Assembly (NCBI GenBank): GCA_003243965.1
Contig: QHBO01000016.1
Coordinates: 195,076-259,075, forward strand
Length of the DNA: 64,000 nucleotides
Reading direction: 5' to 3'
Origin: Chloroflexota bacterium
Lineage (GTDB): Bacteria > Chloroflexota > Limnocylindria > QHBO01
This document shows positions 1-8,417 of this stretch, piece after piece. A program made the translations under genes and the position numbers. The notes below the pieces were generated by a model that was given only the letters and a program-made list of their open reading frames with translations, was not told the origin of the DNA and searched no databases. The number at the start of each line of letters is the position of its first letter. Position 1 is the stretch's first letter.

Positions 1-251
1 ATGCCGCCGTTGCCCATCGAGTCCGCGTGGCGGAAGGTGCCCTCAGCCACGTAGGTGATGCCCTCGATGTCCCGATGCGGATGCATCGGCCAGATCGCAC
101 CGGGGATCAGCCGGTCGTCGTTGAAGACCCGCAGGGCGCCGAACTCGGTATTCGCCGCGTCGAAGTATCGGTCGAAGCTGAAGTGCCAGTTCGCGCTGAA
201 CCAGCCACCGTCGGCGTGGAACAGCGACTCCGGCGGACGCAGCTCGATCAT
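1..251 (-). CDS. Pirin family protein (C-terminus cut by window edge)
   Basis: This is the N-terminal 83 residues of a pirin/quercetinase-like cupin, running off the left edge; the ORF track misses it because no stop is in view. Translation from the ATG whose first base is 251 gives a typical pirin N-terminus: a GWFSANWHFSFDRYFD stretch, then FGALRVFNDD, then HPHRDIEGITYVAEG and the start of the DSMGNGG loop. HPHRD carries the first metal-binding histidines of the cupin fold. Pirins are cytoplasmic iron-containing proteins; several are quercetin dioxygenases or redox sensors, so the substrate is open. The gene lies 33 nt downstream of yceI on the same strand and is probably co-transcribed with it, opposite a MarR regulator. 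Identification is firm; function is not. Confidence 0.88.
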   Translation of the reverse strand, partial: MIELRPPESLFHADGGWFSANWHFSFDRYFDAANTEFGALRVFNDDRLIPGAIWPMHPHRDIEGITYVAEGTFRHADSMGNGG

Positions 252-284
252 CGGGCGTTCACCGGCTGCGCGGCCTTCCCTCGC

Positions 285-830
285 TCAGGCTGCACCAGAG
301 GCGGACTGCTCGACCTGCACCGCGGCGAGCTCGACTTCGACCTTGATCTCCTTGCTCACCAGCCAGCCGCCCTGCTCCAACGCGACGTTCCAGGTCAGGC
401 CAAAGTCGTCACGGTTGATGGTCGCCGTCGCGCTGAAGCCGGCGCGGCGTCCCCCCTGCGGGTTCGGCACCACGCCCTCGAGCCGAGTGTCGAGCGTCAC
501 CGGCCGCGTGACGTCGCGGATGGTGAGATCGCCGCGGAGCCGGAACCGGCCGCGCCCCGCCGGCTCGATGGCCGTGCTCCGGAAGGTGATCCGCGGATAG
601 CGGTCGGCCTCCAGGAAGTCGGCCGATCGGAGGTGGCTGTCACGCGCCGCGGAACCGGTGTCGACGGAGGCGGTGTCCAGCTGCACCTCGACGCGCGACC
701 GCGTCGGGTCCTGCTCGTCGAACTCGAGGCTGCCGTCGGCGAGGGCCAGCCAGCCGCGTACAGTGGTGATCATCATGTGCTTGGTCGCAAAGCCGATCCT
801 CGAGCGGGCCGGATCGATCTTCCAGGTCAT
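285..830 (-). CDS. YceI family lipocalin-like protein
   Basis: A 181-residue YceI-family protein. The fold is a lipocalin-like barrel that binds polyisoprenoids or amphiphiles. The family hallmarks run the whole length: an N-terminal WKIDPARSRIGFATKHMM, the central ADRYPRITFRST strand, LTIRDVTRPVTL, and a C-terminal INRDDFGLTWN. The ORF track extends 44 residues further upstream, but that extension runs through the MarR operator region and is not YceI-like, so the internal ATG is taken as the start. No signal peptide is visible, so this copy is probably cytoplasmic, unlike E. coli YceI. It is followed by pirin and is divergent from a MarR gene. YceI/pirin/MarR groupings are common in soil bacteria and suggest a stress or aromatic-compound response (inference). 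Confidence 0.93.
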   Translation of the reverse strand: MTWKIDPARSRIGFATKHMMITTVRGWLALADGSLEFDEQDPTRSRVEVQLDTASVDTGSAARDSHLRSADFLEADRYPRITFRSTAIEPAGRGRFRLRGDLTIRDVTRPVTLDTRLEGVVPNPQGGRRAGFSATATINRDDFGLTWNVALEQGGWLVSKEIKVEVELAAVQVEQSASGAA

Positions 831-865
831 GGTCGTGAGTCTCCGGAAACGCCCAGTGGCGTGGT

Positions 866-889
866 GTATGATTGACTTCGCAACTATAC
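866..889. promoter_or_regulatory. Palindrome between yceI and marR, probable MarR operator
   Basis: The 24-bp stretch has 9-bp arms GTATGATTG and CAACTATAC around ACTTCG; seven of nine positions are complementary. It is the most AT-rich spot in the neighbourhood and lies between the divergent yceI and marR starts, as expected for an autoregulating MarR dimer site. Binding is inferred. Confidence 0.5.
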
Positions 890-904
890 CACGAATATTT
901 GACG

Positions 905-1390
905 ATGCAACCACCACCTCGTACCGATAGCCTGGCGGGCGCCCCACGACCACCCGATGCACGGATGGCCGCGTGGCGGGCGTTCCTGATGGCGCATGCG
1001 CGAATCGCGCGCGCGCTCGAGGCCGAGCTGCAGGCCGAGCAGGGGATGTCGCTGGCTGACTACGAGGTCCTCCTCCAGCTGGCGAGGGCGGATGAGCGAC
1101 GGATGCGGATGAGCGAGATCGCCGACCGCATGATCCTCTCGCGCAGCGGCGCCACCCGGGTCGTCGACCGACTGGAGCGCTCGGAGCTGGTGCGCCGGAT
1201 CAGCTGCGAGTCGGACCGCCGCGGCGCGTGGGCGCAGCTCACCGACGCCGGCTACCGGCGCCTTCGCGGCGCCTCCCCCACCCACCTGCGTGGGGTCGCC
1301 CGCCACTTCTGGGACAAGATCCCCGCCGATGAGCTCGACCGCCTGCGGGAAAGCTTGGAATCGGTCGCGGAGGAGTGCCCTAGGGACTGA
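905..1390 (+). CDS. MarR family transcriptional regulator
   Basis: A 161-residue winged-helix regulator. Helix-turn-helix and wing are visible as MRMSEIADRMILSRSGATRVVDRLE followed by GLVRR-like SELVRRISCESDRRGAWAQLTDAG, the classic MarR recognition helix and beta-wing with the conserved D-R-R-G turn. MarR dimers usually repress a divergent operon and release DNA on binding a phenolic ligand or on oxidation. The ORF track starts at a TTG inside the palindrome; the ATG 11 codons later is preferred because it leaves the operator free. The divergent targets are probably yceI and pirin. The 3' end overlaps the convergent ccmI stop by 11 nt. Confidence 0.92.
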   Translation: MQPPPRTDSLAGAPRPPDARMAAWRAFLMAHARIARALEAELQAEQGMSLADYEVLLQLARADERRMRMSEIADRMILSRSGATRVVDRLERSELVRRISCESDRRGAWAQLTDAGYRRLRGASPTHLRGVARHFWDKIPADELDRLRESLESVAEECPRD

Positions 1391-2330
1391 CCGATGGGCT
1401 CGGCGCGGCTGTCGCGAGCGCCTCGCTGCGCAGCGTGCGGATCATCGTCGCCCGCGGGTCGTCCGGCGCGACTTTGAGGAATGCGTCGAACTGGCGGATC
1501 GCCGCCTGCCGGTCTCCGGTGCCGCGCAGCGCGATCAGCCCGCGGAAGAACGGGACGTCCGTCGATCCCGGATCGATCTTCGCCAGCGAGTCGGTGGCGG
1601 CGCTCGCGTCGGTCCAGTCGCCATTGTTGGCGTAGGCGGTGATCAGCCGCCGGTACGCGGCCGCGTCGTTGGGATGGAGCCCGATCAGGGCGATCAGTGC
1701 CAGCGCCCCGCGTTGCTGGTCCGCCGGCGAGTTGCCGGCCAGGTAGGCATCGGCGAGCTGCGAGAGCGCGGCTGCGTTTCGCGGATCGGCGCTCAGCACC
1801 TTGAGCGCCCGCGTGATCGCCGCCTGGCGCTGCGCCTCGCGTGCCATCGCCTCGGCGAGGGCGCGGTTCTGGACGCTTGGGTTGGCCAGCGAGATCGGCG
1901 CCGGCAGCAGGTAGCCGACCAGCAGCAGCGCCGCCAGCGCGACCCCGATGCCGGCGCCGAGCTGCCCGACCGATGGACGGCGTCCTGCTGGTTGCGCGGC
2001 TTCAACCTGATGCTCATCGGAGTCAGCGCGGTCAACGGAGTCGCCGGCCTCAGCGGTGTGTCGCTGGCGGGCCGTCTCGACCTCCACGAGCGTGGCCGCC
2101 GCTCGCTCCTCTGCCGTCTCACGCTCGGCCACGTACGCCTGGCGGTCGAGCGACCCGGCACGATGATCGGCCTCCACGTCGCGCAGGGCGTCGAGCGCGA
2201 TCCGATGCCGGAGCGCTGCCGCCTCCGGCTCGCCGTCGGGGGCGGCGGGGAGCGCGGCTCCACGGAGCGGCGCGCCAACCACGAACGCGACGACGATGCC
2301 GATCCCGAGCAGCAGCAGCAGCTCAGGCAT
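1380..2330 (-). CDS. ccmI: CcmI-like cytochrome c biogenesis protein with TPR repeats
   Basis: This 316-residue membrane protein is the last gene of the ccm operon. It has an N-terminal transmembrane segment (ELLLLLGIGIVVAFVVGAPL), a charged cytoplasmic segment with an RQAYVAERE-like coiled region, a second transmembrane helix near residues 130-150, and a periplasmic/extracytoplasmic domain with at least three TPR-like repeats (LADAYLAGN, LITAYANNGDW, RGTGDRQAAIRQFDAFL). This is the CcmI/CycH layout; CcmI chaperones apocytochrome c and presents it to CcmFH. Sequence similarity to proteobacterial CcmI is modest, so the name rests on topology and position. The start codon overlaps the ccmH stop by 8 nt. 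Confidence 0.8.
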   Translation of the reverse strand: MPELLLLLGIGIVVAFVVGAPLRGAALPAAPDGEPEAAALRHRIALDALRDVEADHRAGSLDRQAYVAERETAEERAAATLVEVETARQRHTAEAGDSVDRADSDEHQVEAAQPAGRRPSVGQLGAGIGVALAALLLVGYLLPAPISLANPSVQNRALAEAMAREAQRQAAITRALKVLSADPRNAAALSQLADAYLAGNSPADQQRGALALIALIGLHPNDAAAYRRLITAYANNGDWTDASAATDSLAKIDPGSTDVPFFRGLIALRGTGDRQAAIRQFDAFLKVAPDDPRATMIRTLRSEALATAAPSPSVSP

Positions 2331-2820
2331 CGAGCGCCTCCGCCTCGTCACGGACGCGGCGCTTGGCCGCCTCCGAGATCACCGATGCCGGTCCATCGGC
2401 CGCGGCTCGGGTGGCGGCGGGGGCTGCCGTGCGGGTCCGTCGCCTGGCCACCGACAGCCAGGTCGCAAGCAGGAGCGCGCCGGCGACGATGGCCACGAAG
2501 GGCACAATCCAGGCGAGTGGCGAGGTGGGGCTGAGGAGGATCCACTCCCCATAGCGATCGACGAAGTAGCGGCGCACCTCGCTGGGGCTGCGACCCGCGG
2601 CGAGCAGCTCGCCGATCTGGCGCCGGATGGCGGCGGACGCCTCGGTGGTCGATTGCGCGACCGAGAGCGACTGGCAGTCCGGGCACTTGAGGTCCGCGGC
2701 GATGGCGGCCGCCTGCTCGGCGCGGGTCGGCGCCGGCGCGGGGCGCATGAAGGCCAGCACCATCAGCGCGATCAGCGCCAGGAGGGCCCCGGCGGCGATC
2801 GGAACGGCGAGCCGCCTCAT
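2323..2820 (-). CDS. ccmH: CcmH family cytochrome c maturation thiol protein
   Basis: This 165-residue protein has an N-terminal membrane anchor, a small thiol-reducing domain carrying LKCPDCQSLSV (Cys46 and Cys49, the CcmH/NrfF redox pair), the conserved RYGEWILLSP segment, and a C-terminal transmembrane helix. CcmH reduces or exchanges the disulfide of the apocytochrome CXXCH motif before haem attachment by CcmF. The start sits in an ACCGATG context and overlaps the ccmG stop by 4 nt, so translation is probably coupled. Length and motifs are normal for the family. Confidence 0.95.
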   Translation of the reverse strand: MRRLAVPIAAGALLALIALMVLAFMRPAPAPTRAEQAAAIAADLKCPDCQSLSVAQSTTEASAAIRRQIGELLAAGRSPSEVRRYFVDRYGEWILLSPTSPLAWIVPFVAIVAGALLLATWLSVARRRTRTAAPAATRAAADGPASVISEAAKRRVRDEAEALDA

Positions 2821-3347
2821 CGGTCCGTCACGCCGATGGTCGCCAGCTTGGCGCGCATCGCGTCGGCGGTCAGCGGCCCGAACTGCTTGGCACGCACCAC
2901 GCCGGTCGCATCGATGAAGTACGTCTCGGGCGGTCCGGTCACCCCAAAGTCGATCGCCAGCCGGCTCGCCTGGTCGATGAGATGCGGATATGGCGTCTCG
3001 CCGTAGCGCTGCAGGAAGCCGAGGGCGTCATCCACGCGGTCCTGGTAGAGCACGCCGACGAACTGCGCCCGGCCTCCCACCCGGCGAGCGGCGTCGATCA
3101 GCACCGGGTGCTCGTCGACGCAGGCGGGGATGCACCAGCTCGCCCAGAAGTTGAGGACCACCGGCCGGCCCCGCAGGCTCTCACTCGACACGGTCCGGCC
3201 GTCGATGGTTCGCAGCGTGAAGGACGGCATCTGCCTCCCGACGAGCTGGGAGCCGAGCGCCCGCGGATCCTGCCCGATCCCCTGCAGGAAGAGCCACGCC
3301 ACCGGCACCAGCACCAGCGGCACGATCAGCCAGCGCAGCCTACGCAT
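2817..3347 (-). CDS. ccmG: CcmG/DsbE/ResA-like thioredoxin with a CX3C active site
   Basis: A 176-residue membrane-anchored thioredoxin-fold protein: one N-terminal transmembrane helix, then the AlkyL hydroperoxide reductase/TlpA-type domain with MPSFTLRTIDG, VVLNFWASWC and the cis-proline loop TGPPETYFID. It should deliver electrons to CcmH/apocytochrome on the outer side of the membrane. The unusual point is the active site: the reading is W-C-I-P-A-C, Cys72 and Cys76, so three residues separate the cysteines instead of the two in WCxPC. The downstream D-E-H-P of CcmG is intact, so this looks like a single-residue insertion in an otherwise normal gene. Its start overlaps the ccmF stop by 8 nt. 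Confidence 0.93.
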   Translation of the reverse strand: MRRLRWLIVPLVLVPVAWLFLQGIGQDPRALGSQLVGRQMPSFTLRTIDGRTVSSESLRGRPVVLNFWASWCIPACVDEHPVLIDAARRVGGRAQFVGVLYQDRVDDALGFLQRYGETPYPHLIDQASRLAIDFGVTGPPETYFIDATGVVRAKQFGPLTADAMRAKLATIGVTDR

Positions 3348-5445
3348 CGACGCGTGCTCCGCCCGATGGTGGCGCCTCCCCGACCGCGGCGTCCAACGCG
3401 GGCTCCGGTCCAGCGGGCAGGGACGCCGGATGGGTGGCCGTCCCGGGGCGGGGTGCCGGACGTGGCCGGTCGGCGCCGGCCGGCGCCGCCATCGGTAGAA
3501 GGCGTCGATCCGGCCAGATGGCGAAGATCGCGCCGAGCGCCACCACCGCGCCGCCGATCCAGATCCAGACCACCAACGGGTTGACGAGCACGTGCAGCGT
3601 CACCGAGCCGCTCGCGGGGTCGGCGGCGAGCAGGGTCACGTACAGATCCTCCCCAAGTGAGGTGCGCACCGCGGGCGTGGCGATGGGGGTCACCGAGTTG
3701 GGGTACTGGCGCGAGGCCGTGGCAAGCGATCCCTGCTGCGTCCCGGTGTAGCGCAGCTCCGCGCGCGTCTCGAGCACCCGCGGATCGTCCCGCAGCGGCC
3801 CCACCGCCAGGCGGTCATAGGTGAGGCGATAGCCACGCAGGTCGACGCTCTGCCCGGGGCGCAGCGTGGTCGTCGTCTCGCTCGACAGCGTTGCACTGAC
3901 CGCGACCGCCACCGCCATGACCAGCACGCCGCAGTGGACCGCGTAGCCGCCGTATCGCCGTCGGTTCCTGGTCGCCAGCCGCCAGGCGGCCACGGGAGGC
4001 GCCTCCGAGCGGGCCCGCGCGCGAGCTCGAGCTCCGCTGACCAGCTCGTCGAGCAGGATGCCACCGACGAACACCGCCAGGCCGAGCGTCGCCAGCGGCG
4101 CCGGCATCCGCATCCCCAGGCCGAACGCCACCGCCAGCGCCGCCACCGCGACCAGCAGCGGGATCGCGAACCGCTCGCGCAGCGTGGCCCACGACGCGCG
4201 TCCCCACGGCAGGGCCGGCCCGACCCCCATCAGGAACAGGAGCGCGACGAAGATCGGGGCGTTGACCCGGTTGAACCAGGGCGCGCCGACGCTGATCTTG
4301 CCGCCTCCGAAGGCCTCGATCCCCAGCGGCAGCAGCGTCCCGAACAGGACCGCGAAGGTCAGCCCCAGGAAGAGGACGTTATTGAACAGAAAGGCAGAGT
4401 CACGGCTGACCAGTTCCGCCGGCCGGCCGCCGCCGGCCAGATCGGGAAGGCGCCACACGAGGAGGGCCAGCGAGACGCCGAGTGCGACCAGGATCGCGCC
4501 CAGGAACCACGGCCCGATCGCCGAGGCGGTGAACGAGTGGACGCTGGCGACGACGCCGGAGCGGGTCAGGAAGGTGCCGAGGATGGTCAGCACAAAGGTC
4601 GCGATCACCAGCACGCTGCTCCAGATGCGGAGCGATCCCCGGCGCTCGGCGACCATGCTGGAGTGGATGAACGCGGTGGCGGTCAGCCAGGGCAGCAGCG
4701 CGGCGTTCTCGACCGGGTCCCAGCCCCAGTAGCCGCCCCAGCCCAGCACCTCGTAACTCCACCAGCCGCCGGCGATGATGCCCAGCGTCAGGAAGATCCA
4801 CGGCACCATCGTCCAGCGCCGGACGATGCCCAGCCACGCCTCGTCGGTGCGCCGCGTGACGAGTGCCGCGATCCCGAACGCGAACGGGATGGCCAGCCCG
4901 GTGTAGCCGAGGTACAGCAGGGGCGGGTGGAGCCCCATGAACGGGTGGTTCTGGAGCAGTGCGTTCGGTCCGTTGCCCTCGGCAGGGATCGGCGTCATGC
5001 GCGCGAACGGGTTCCCGGGCCAGGTCATCACCGCGAACAGAAAGACGCCGATGGCCGCCAGCGTCGCGCCGACCCACGCCATCAGGACCGGATGGCGCGC
5101 CCGGTACCGCCACAGCACCAAGCTGGCGTACCCGGTGGCGAGCAGCGTCCAGAACAGGATCGAGCCCTCCAGGGCGGCCCACAGGGAGATGATCGAGTAG
5201 AACGGCGGAGTGGTGGTCGCGTTGTTGCGGGCCACGTAGCTGACCGAGAAGTCGTGGGTCAGCAGCGAGACGACCATCGCGGTCGAGGCGACCGCCGCCA
5301 GCGCGCAGGTGGCGTACACCGCCCGGCGGGCGCTCTCCACCAGGCGCGGGTCGGATCGACGGGCGCCGATGACGAACGCGACGAACGCGTACAGGCTGGC
5401 ACCCAGACCGATGACGACGGCTACGTGCCCGAGGGTCGGCAGCAT
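3340..5445 (-). CDS. ccmF: CcmF cytochrome c haem lyase subunit
   Basis: A 701-residue polytopic membrane protein of the CcmF/CycK family, which ligates haem from CcmE to reduced apocytochrome c. The tryptophan-rich WWD-type domain is present around residues 235-255 (GGYWGWDPVENAALLPWL), with flanking histidines in FIHSSMV and FLTRSGVVASVHSF, as expected for haem handling. About 14-15 hydrophobic segments and a large C-terminal periplasmic part with YGGYAVHCGVLVMAVAVAVS match the family. It is 3 nt downstream of the ccmE stop and overlaps ccmG by 8 nt. Confidence 0.97.
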   Translation of the reverse strand: MLPTLGHVAVVIGLGASLYAFVAFVIGARRSDPRLVESARRAVYATCALAAVASTAMVVSLLTHDFSVSYVARNNATTTPPFYSIISLWAALEGSILFWTLLATGYASLVLWRYRARHPVLMAWVGATLAAIGVFLFAVMTWPGNPFARMTPIPAEGNGPNALLQNHPFMGLHPPLLYLGYTGLAIPFAFGIAALVTRRTDEAWLGIVRRWTMVPWIFLTLGIIAGGWWSYEVLGWGGYWGWDPVENAALLPWLTATAFIHSSMVAERRGSLRIWSSVLVIATFVLTILGTFLTRSGVVASVHSFTASAIGPWFLGAILVALGVSLALLVWRLPDLAGGGRPAELVSRDSAFLFNNVLFLGLTFAVLFGTLLPLGIEAFGGGKISVGAPWFNRVNAPIFVALLFLMGVGPALPWGRASWATLRERFAIPLLVAVAALAVAFGLGMRMPAPLATLGLAVFVGGILLDELVSGARARARARSEAPPVAAWRLATRNRRRYGGYAVHCGVLVMAVAVAVSATLSSETTTTLRPGQSVDLRGYRLTYDRLAVGPLRDDPRVLETRAELRYTGTQQGSLATASRQYPNSVTPIATPAVRTSLGEDLYVTLLAADPASGSVTLHVLVNPLVVWIWIGGAVVALGAIFAIWPDRRLLPMAAPAGADRPRPAPRPGTATHPASLPAGPEPALDAAVGEAPPSGGARVDA

Positions 5446-5448
5446 CGC

Positions 5449-5898
5449 TCAGGATCCGACGATGTGGCTCGGGACAGCGCCGGGCGACGGCGCAACGTAG
5501 TTCTCATCGTGCTTGACGAGCACCTGGGTCGCCTCGAAGACGCCGTTGCGTCCCAGTCTGCCCTCGACCACCGCCCCCACTCCGGCACGGAAGGAGCTGG
5601 TCGGCGCCACGGTGCTGTGGACCGGGATCTCGTGGGTCTCATCGGTCAGGACGAAGCGCAGGTCGGTGGCCGGCCCGCTGACGCTGCCGGGCTTCACGAG
5701 TCCTCCGAGCCGGACCGTCTCGTCGAACGCCCGATCCCCGCGGGCCAGCAGCTCCGAGGGGGTGAGGTAGTAGACGAGGGCGTTGCCGACGCCGCTCAGC
5801 GCGAAGTAGGCGATCACCGCCACCACGGCCGCCACCGCCAGCATCAGGCCCCAGCGGCCCCGACCACGGGGCCGGGGCGCCGGGCGTGTAACGGTCAT
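5449..5898 (-). CDS. ccmE: CcmE haem chaperone
   Basis: A 149-residue haem chaperone with one N-terminal transmembrane helix (residues about 17-35) and an OB-fold beta-barrel. The haem-binding histidine is His130 in LVKHDENYVAP, matching the classical KHDENY motif of CcmE, where haem is bound covalently before transfer to CcmF. Upstream strands LRFVLTD and GAVVEGRLG are in place. The C-terminal tail is short. The start overlaps the ccmD stop as ATGA. Confidence 0.97.
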   Translation of the reverse strand: MTVTRPAPRPRGRGRWGLMLAVAAVVAVIAYFALSGVGNALVYYLTPSELLARGDRAFDETVRLGGLVKPGSVSGPATDLRFVLTDETHEIPVHSTVAPTSSFRAGVGAVVEGRLGRNGVFEATQVLVKHDENYVAPSPGAVPSHIVGS

Positions 5899-6080
5899 TC
5901 CGCTCCGCGGCTGGGAGAAGGGGCGGACGGTTGCTCGGCATCGCGCTCCGCAGGGACCTCGGCGACGGAGGAGGCTTCCCGTCGCGCGTTGCGCAGGCGC
6001 CGGCCGAGGATCAGGGCGTAGATCGCCAGGCCGCCGAGAATCACGCCGTAACCGGCGATCACGAACGCGACGTCCCTCAT
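5895..6080 (-). CDS. ccmD: CcmD small haem exporter protein
   Basis: A 61-residue single-span protein recovered from the tail of a longer shadow ORF; the start used is the ATG of MRDVAFVIAGYG. One transmembrane helix (GYGVILGGLAIYALILGRRL) is followed by a charged cytoplasmic tail, the usual CcmD topology. CcmD helps release holo-CcmE from the CcmABC complex. Position between ccmC and ccmE and the short overlaps on both sides (ccmC stop and ccmE start) support the call more than sequence does, as the family is poorly conserved. Confidence 0.85.
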   Translation of the reverse strand: MRDVAFVIAGYGVILGGLAIYALILGRRLRNARREASSVAEVPAERDAEQPSAPSPSRGAE

Positions 6081-6874
6081 CGCGCGGGCTCCTCGGCCGA
6101 GCTCGTCGAACGGGACGGCTGCGGCGCCGCGGCGTCGACCGCCGCGGTGATGTCGACCGGCGCGGTGCGGGCCACCGACGCGCGGGCGGAGCGCAACCGG
6201 CCGAGCCGCGCCGCTTCCTCGAGGAGGGTTTCCAGCCGTGCGAGCTGGTAGCGGCGGATCATCAGGTACAGCCAGGCCAGGGTGACGGCGAGCAGCATGA
6301 GCAGCAGCGCCGCCACGAACTGCATCGGTGCCGCGGGGTGCAGCAGCCGGTCCGGGGAGCCGAAGGTCGGCGCCTGGTGGAGGCCACGCCACCAGATGAC
6401 GCTGAAGTGCACGATCGGGATGTCGACCGCGGCCACCAGCCCGACCACCGCTGCGCGGGTCGCTCGCCGCCGGGGATCGTCCGACAAGCGCCGCAGCAGC
6501 AGGTAGCCGATGTACAGCGCGAGCAGCAGGGCGGTGGTCGTCAGGCGCGGGTCCTCCCACTGCCAGAAGGTGCCCCACACCGGGCGGGCCCACATCATTC
6601 CGCCCCAGATCGCCAGGGCAGTGAAGATCACGCCGATCTCCGCCCCCGCCAGGGCGACCGCGTCGAAGCGCAGATCGCGCCGGACGAGCCAGCCGATCCC
6701 GGCCAGGGCGGTCACGATGAACGACAGGTACGCGATCCAGGCCGACGCGACGTGGACGTACATGATCCGCTGGGCGTCGCCCTGGTTGAGGTCGGCCGGC
6801 ACCACGAACAGGCCGAACATGGCGGCCAGCGCCACCGTCGCGAGTGCACCGAAACCCAGGATTCGCGTTCGCAT
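6077..6874 (-). CDS. ccmC: CcmC haem exporter/haem handling protein
   Basis: A 265-residue membrane protein with six predicted spans. The haem-binding tryptophan-rich motif is visible as VWGTFWQWEDPRLT, with the flanking histidines MYVHVASAW and PIVHFSVIWWRGLHQ. CcmC attaches haem to CcmE. The longer ORF-track start adds 27 residues of non-family sequence; the ATG at MRTRILGFG is chosen because it overlaps the ccmB stop as ATGA and begins just before the first transmembrane helix. The motif reads W-E-D-P-R rather than W-D-x-R, a variation in an otherwise standard protein. Confidence 0.95.
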   Translation of the reverse strand: MRTRILGFGALATVALAAMFGLFVVPADLNQGDAQRIMYVHVASAWIAYLSFIVTALAGIGWLVRRDLRFDAVALAGAEIGVIFTALAIWGGMMWARPVWGTFWQWEDPRLTTTALLLALYIGYLLLRRLSDDPRRRATRAAVVGLVAAVDIPIVHFSVIWWRGLHQAPTFGSPDRLLHPAAPMQFVAALLLMLLAVTLAWLYLMIRRYQLARLETLLEEAARLGRLRSARASVARTAPVDITAAVDAAAPQPSRSTSSAEEPAR

Positions 6875-7563
6875 CACTCCTCCAGCAGGAACCCGTAGCT
6901 GGCACCGGCCACCAGGAGCATGACGAGGTCGAACCCGGCCAGAAGCTGGAGCCACGAGCCCAGCTCCCCGAATGGATCGCCAGACAGTGCGGCCGCGCTG
7001 GCCTTGACCGCGGCGAGCAGCAGAGGTGCCGTGACCGGGAGCAGCAGCAGCGGCAGCATCACCTCGCGAGCCCGAACCCGGACCGTCAGGCCGGCATAGA
7101 AGGTGCCGACGGCGGAAAAGCCAAGGGCGCCGAGCACCACGGTCACCGATAGCGCCGGCCAGGCCCTTGCCAGCTCGACCCCGTACATGATCCCGACCAC
7201 GGGCAGCATCACCGCGCCGAGCACCAGCATGGTGACGAATCCGGCGAGCGCCTTTCCCACGTAGATCGCGCGGCGGTCGATCGGGTAGAGGGCGAGCTGC
7301 TCGAGCGCACCGTCATCGGTCTCCAGCAGGTGCAGGCGACCAACCGCCAGCAGGCCCGCGAAAACGATCGCCAGCCACAGCAGACCCGGTGCTGCTTCGG
7401 CAAGCTTGCGAGTATCCGGGCCGAGCGCGAAGCCGAAGAGCAACAGCACCAGCGCGGCGAAGAACAGGGTCATGCTCGCCGCGCTTCGTCCGCGCAGCTC
7501 GGACACGGCGTCCTTGCGGGCGATGGCCCACGCGATCCTCGCCTCGGCGGCCAGCGCGGTCAT
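6874..7563 (-). CDS. ccmB: CcmB ABC-type haem exporter permease
   Basis: A 229-residue permease of the CcmAB ABC transporter with six hydrophobic segments. The N-terminus (ARIAWAIARKDAVSELRGR) is the typical CcmB cytosolic start, and LLETDDGALEQLALYP is a conserved cytoplasmic loop. With CcmA and CcmC it drives release of haem-loaded CcmE. It overlaps ccmA and ccmC by ATGA junctions on both sides. Length is close to the family norm of about 220. Confidence 0.95.
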   Translation of the reverse strand: MTALAAEARIAWAIARKDAVSELRGRSAASMTLFFAALVLLLFGFALGPDTRKLAEAAPGLLWLAIVFAGLLAVGRLHLLETDDGALEQLALYPIDRRAIYVGKALAGFVTMLVLGAVMLPVVGIMYGVELARAWPALSVTVVLGALGFSAVGTFYAGLTVRVRAREVMLPLLLLPVTAPLLLAAVKASAAALSGDPFGELGSWLQLLAGFDLVMLLVAGASYGFLLEE

Positions 7564-8336
7564 ACCGAGGCGCCCGTTCCGACCGGTAGACCGATGGCGC
7601 CGCGTGGCTCCGGGTTTGGCTCGACCCCGCTACCGGCAATCTCCGCCACCACGCCGCTCTCCAGGCGCACGCTGCCGTCGATGAACGGCTGGAGTCTGTC
7701 GAGCGCGTGCGATGCAACCAGGGTCGTGATTCCCGCCTCGCGCCACGCGGCGAGGAGCGCGTCGACGAGCTGCATCCCGGCCTCGTCGAGTGCGGCGTGC
7801 GGCTCGTCGAGCAGCACCAGCGTCGGGCTTGCGAGCAGCACACGCCCGAGAGCGAGCCGCTTGCGCATCCCCGCCGAGAAGTTGCGCACCCGTTCGGCGG
7901 CCATCCCGGTCAGACCGATGGTCGCCAGCGTCTCGGCGATCCGCTCCTCGCGCTCCGGCGCCGGCACTGCCAACAGCGTGGCGGCGAAGCGCAGATTCTC
8001 GGCACCGGTGAGGTCGTCGTACAGCCCGGTCGCGTGGGACAGGTACGCGACCCGGCCGCGCACCTGGTCGGGTCGCTCGGCGACGTCGATCCCGTCGACC
8101 CGCGCGGTGCCGAACGAGGGTCGGATGGCGGTGGCCAGGATGCGCAGCAGCGTCGTCTTGCCGGCACCGTTCGCGCCGAGCAGCGCCACCGTGCGTCCAG
8201 CCTGGACGCGCAGCGAGACGCCGGCCAGCGCCGCGCTCCTCCCGAACAGGCGGGCAAGCTCGACGGTGGCGACGGCGGGGGTCTGGGGTTCAACCGCCCC
8301 GGCAGCCCGAGGCGAGACGTAGATGGTTAGCGGCAT
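7560..8336 (-). CDS. ccmA: CcmA ABC transporter ATP-binding protein
   Basis: A 258-residue ABC ATPase, first gene of the ccm operon. Walker A is GANGAGKTT, the signature is the CcmA-type NFSAGMRKRLALGR rather than LSGGQ, Walker B is LVLLDEPHAALDE, and the switch histidine lies in LVASHALDR. It powers the CcmABCD complex that releases holo-CcmE. A roughly 20-residue N-terminal extension precedes the ATPase core, and a downstream in-frame start could be used instead. No strong Shine-Dalgarno is seen. All nine ccm genes follow in order without a real gap. Confidence 0.96.
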   Translation of the reverse strand: MPLTIYVSPRAAGAVEPQTPAVATVELARLFGRSAALAGVSLRVQAGRTVALLGANGAGKTTLLRILATAIRPSFGTARVDGIDVAERPDQVRGRVAYLSHATGLYDDLTGAENLRFAATLLAVPAPEREERIAETLATIGLTGMAAERVRNFSAGMRKRLALGRVLLASPTLVLLDEPHAALDEAGMQLVDALLAAWREAGITTLVASHALDRLQPFIDGSVRLESGVVAEIAGSGVEPNPEPRGAIGLPVGTGASV

Positions 8337-8417
8337 GCTCGACGGCTCGGAGCCGAAGTGGGTGGTGCGGCGACTATGCGACCTGGGGTGGGGTGCGTCA
8401 AATGCACCACGAGCCCC

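Noticed and set aside
3934-6021. 695-aa plus-strand ORF opposite ccmF/ccmE
   Set aside because: Low-complexity Arg/Gln/Gly-rich translation; the minus strand carries clear ccm genes. Antisense shadow of GC-rich coding DNA.
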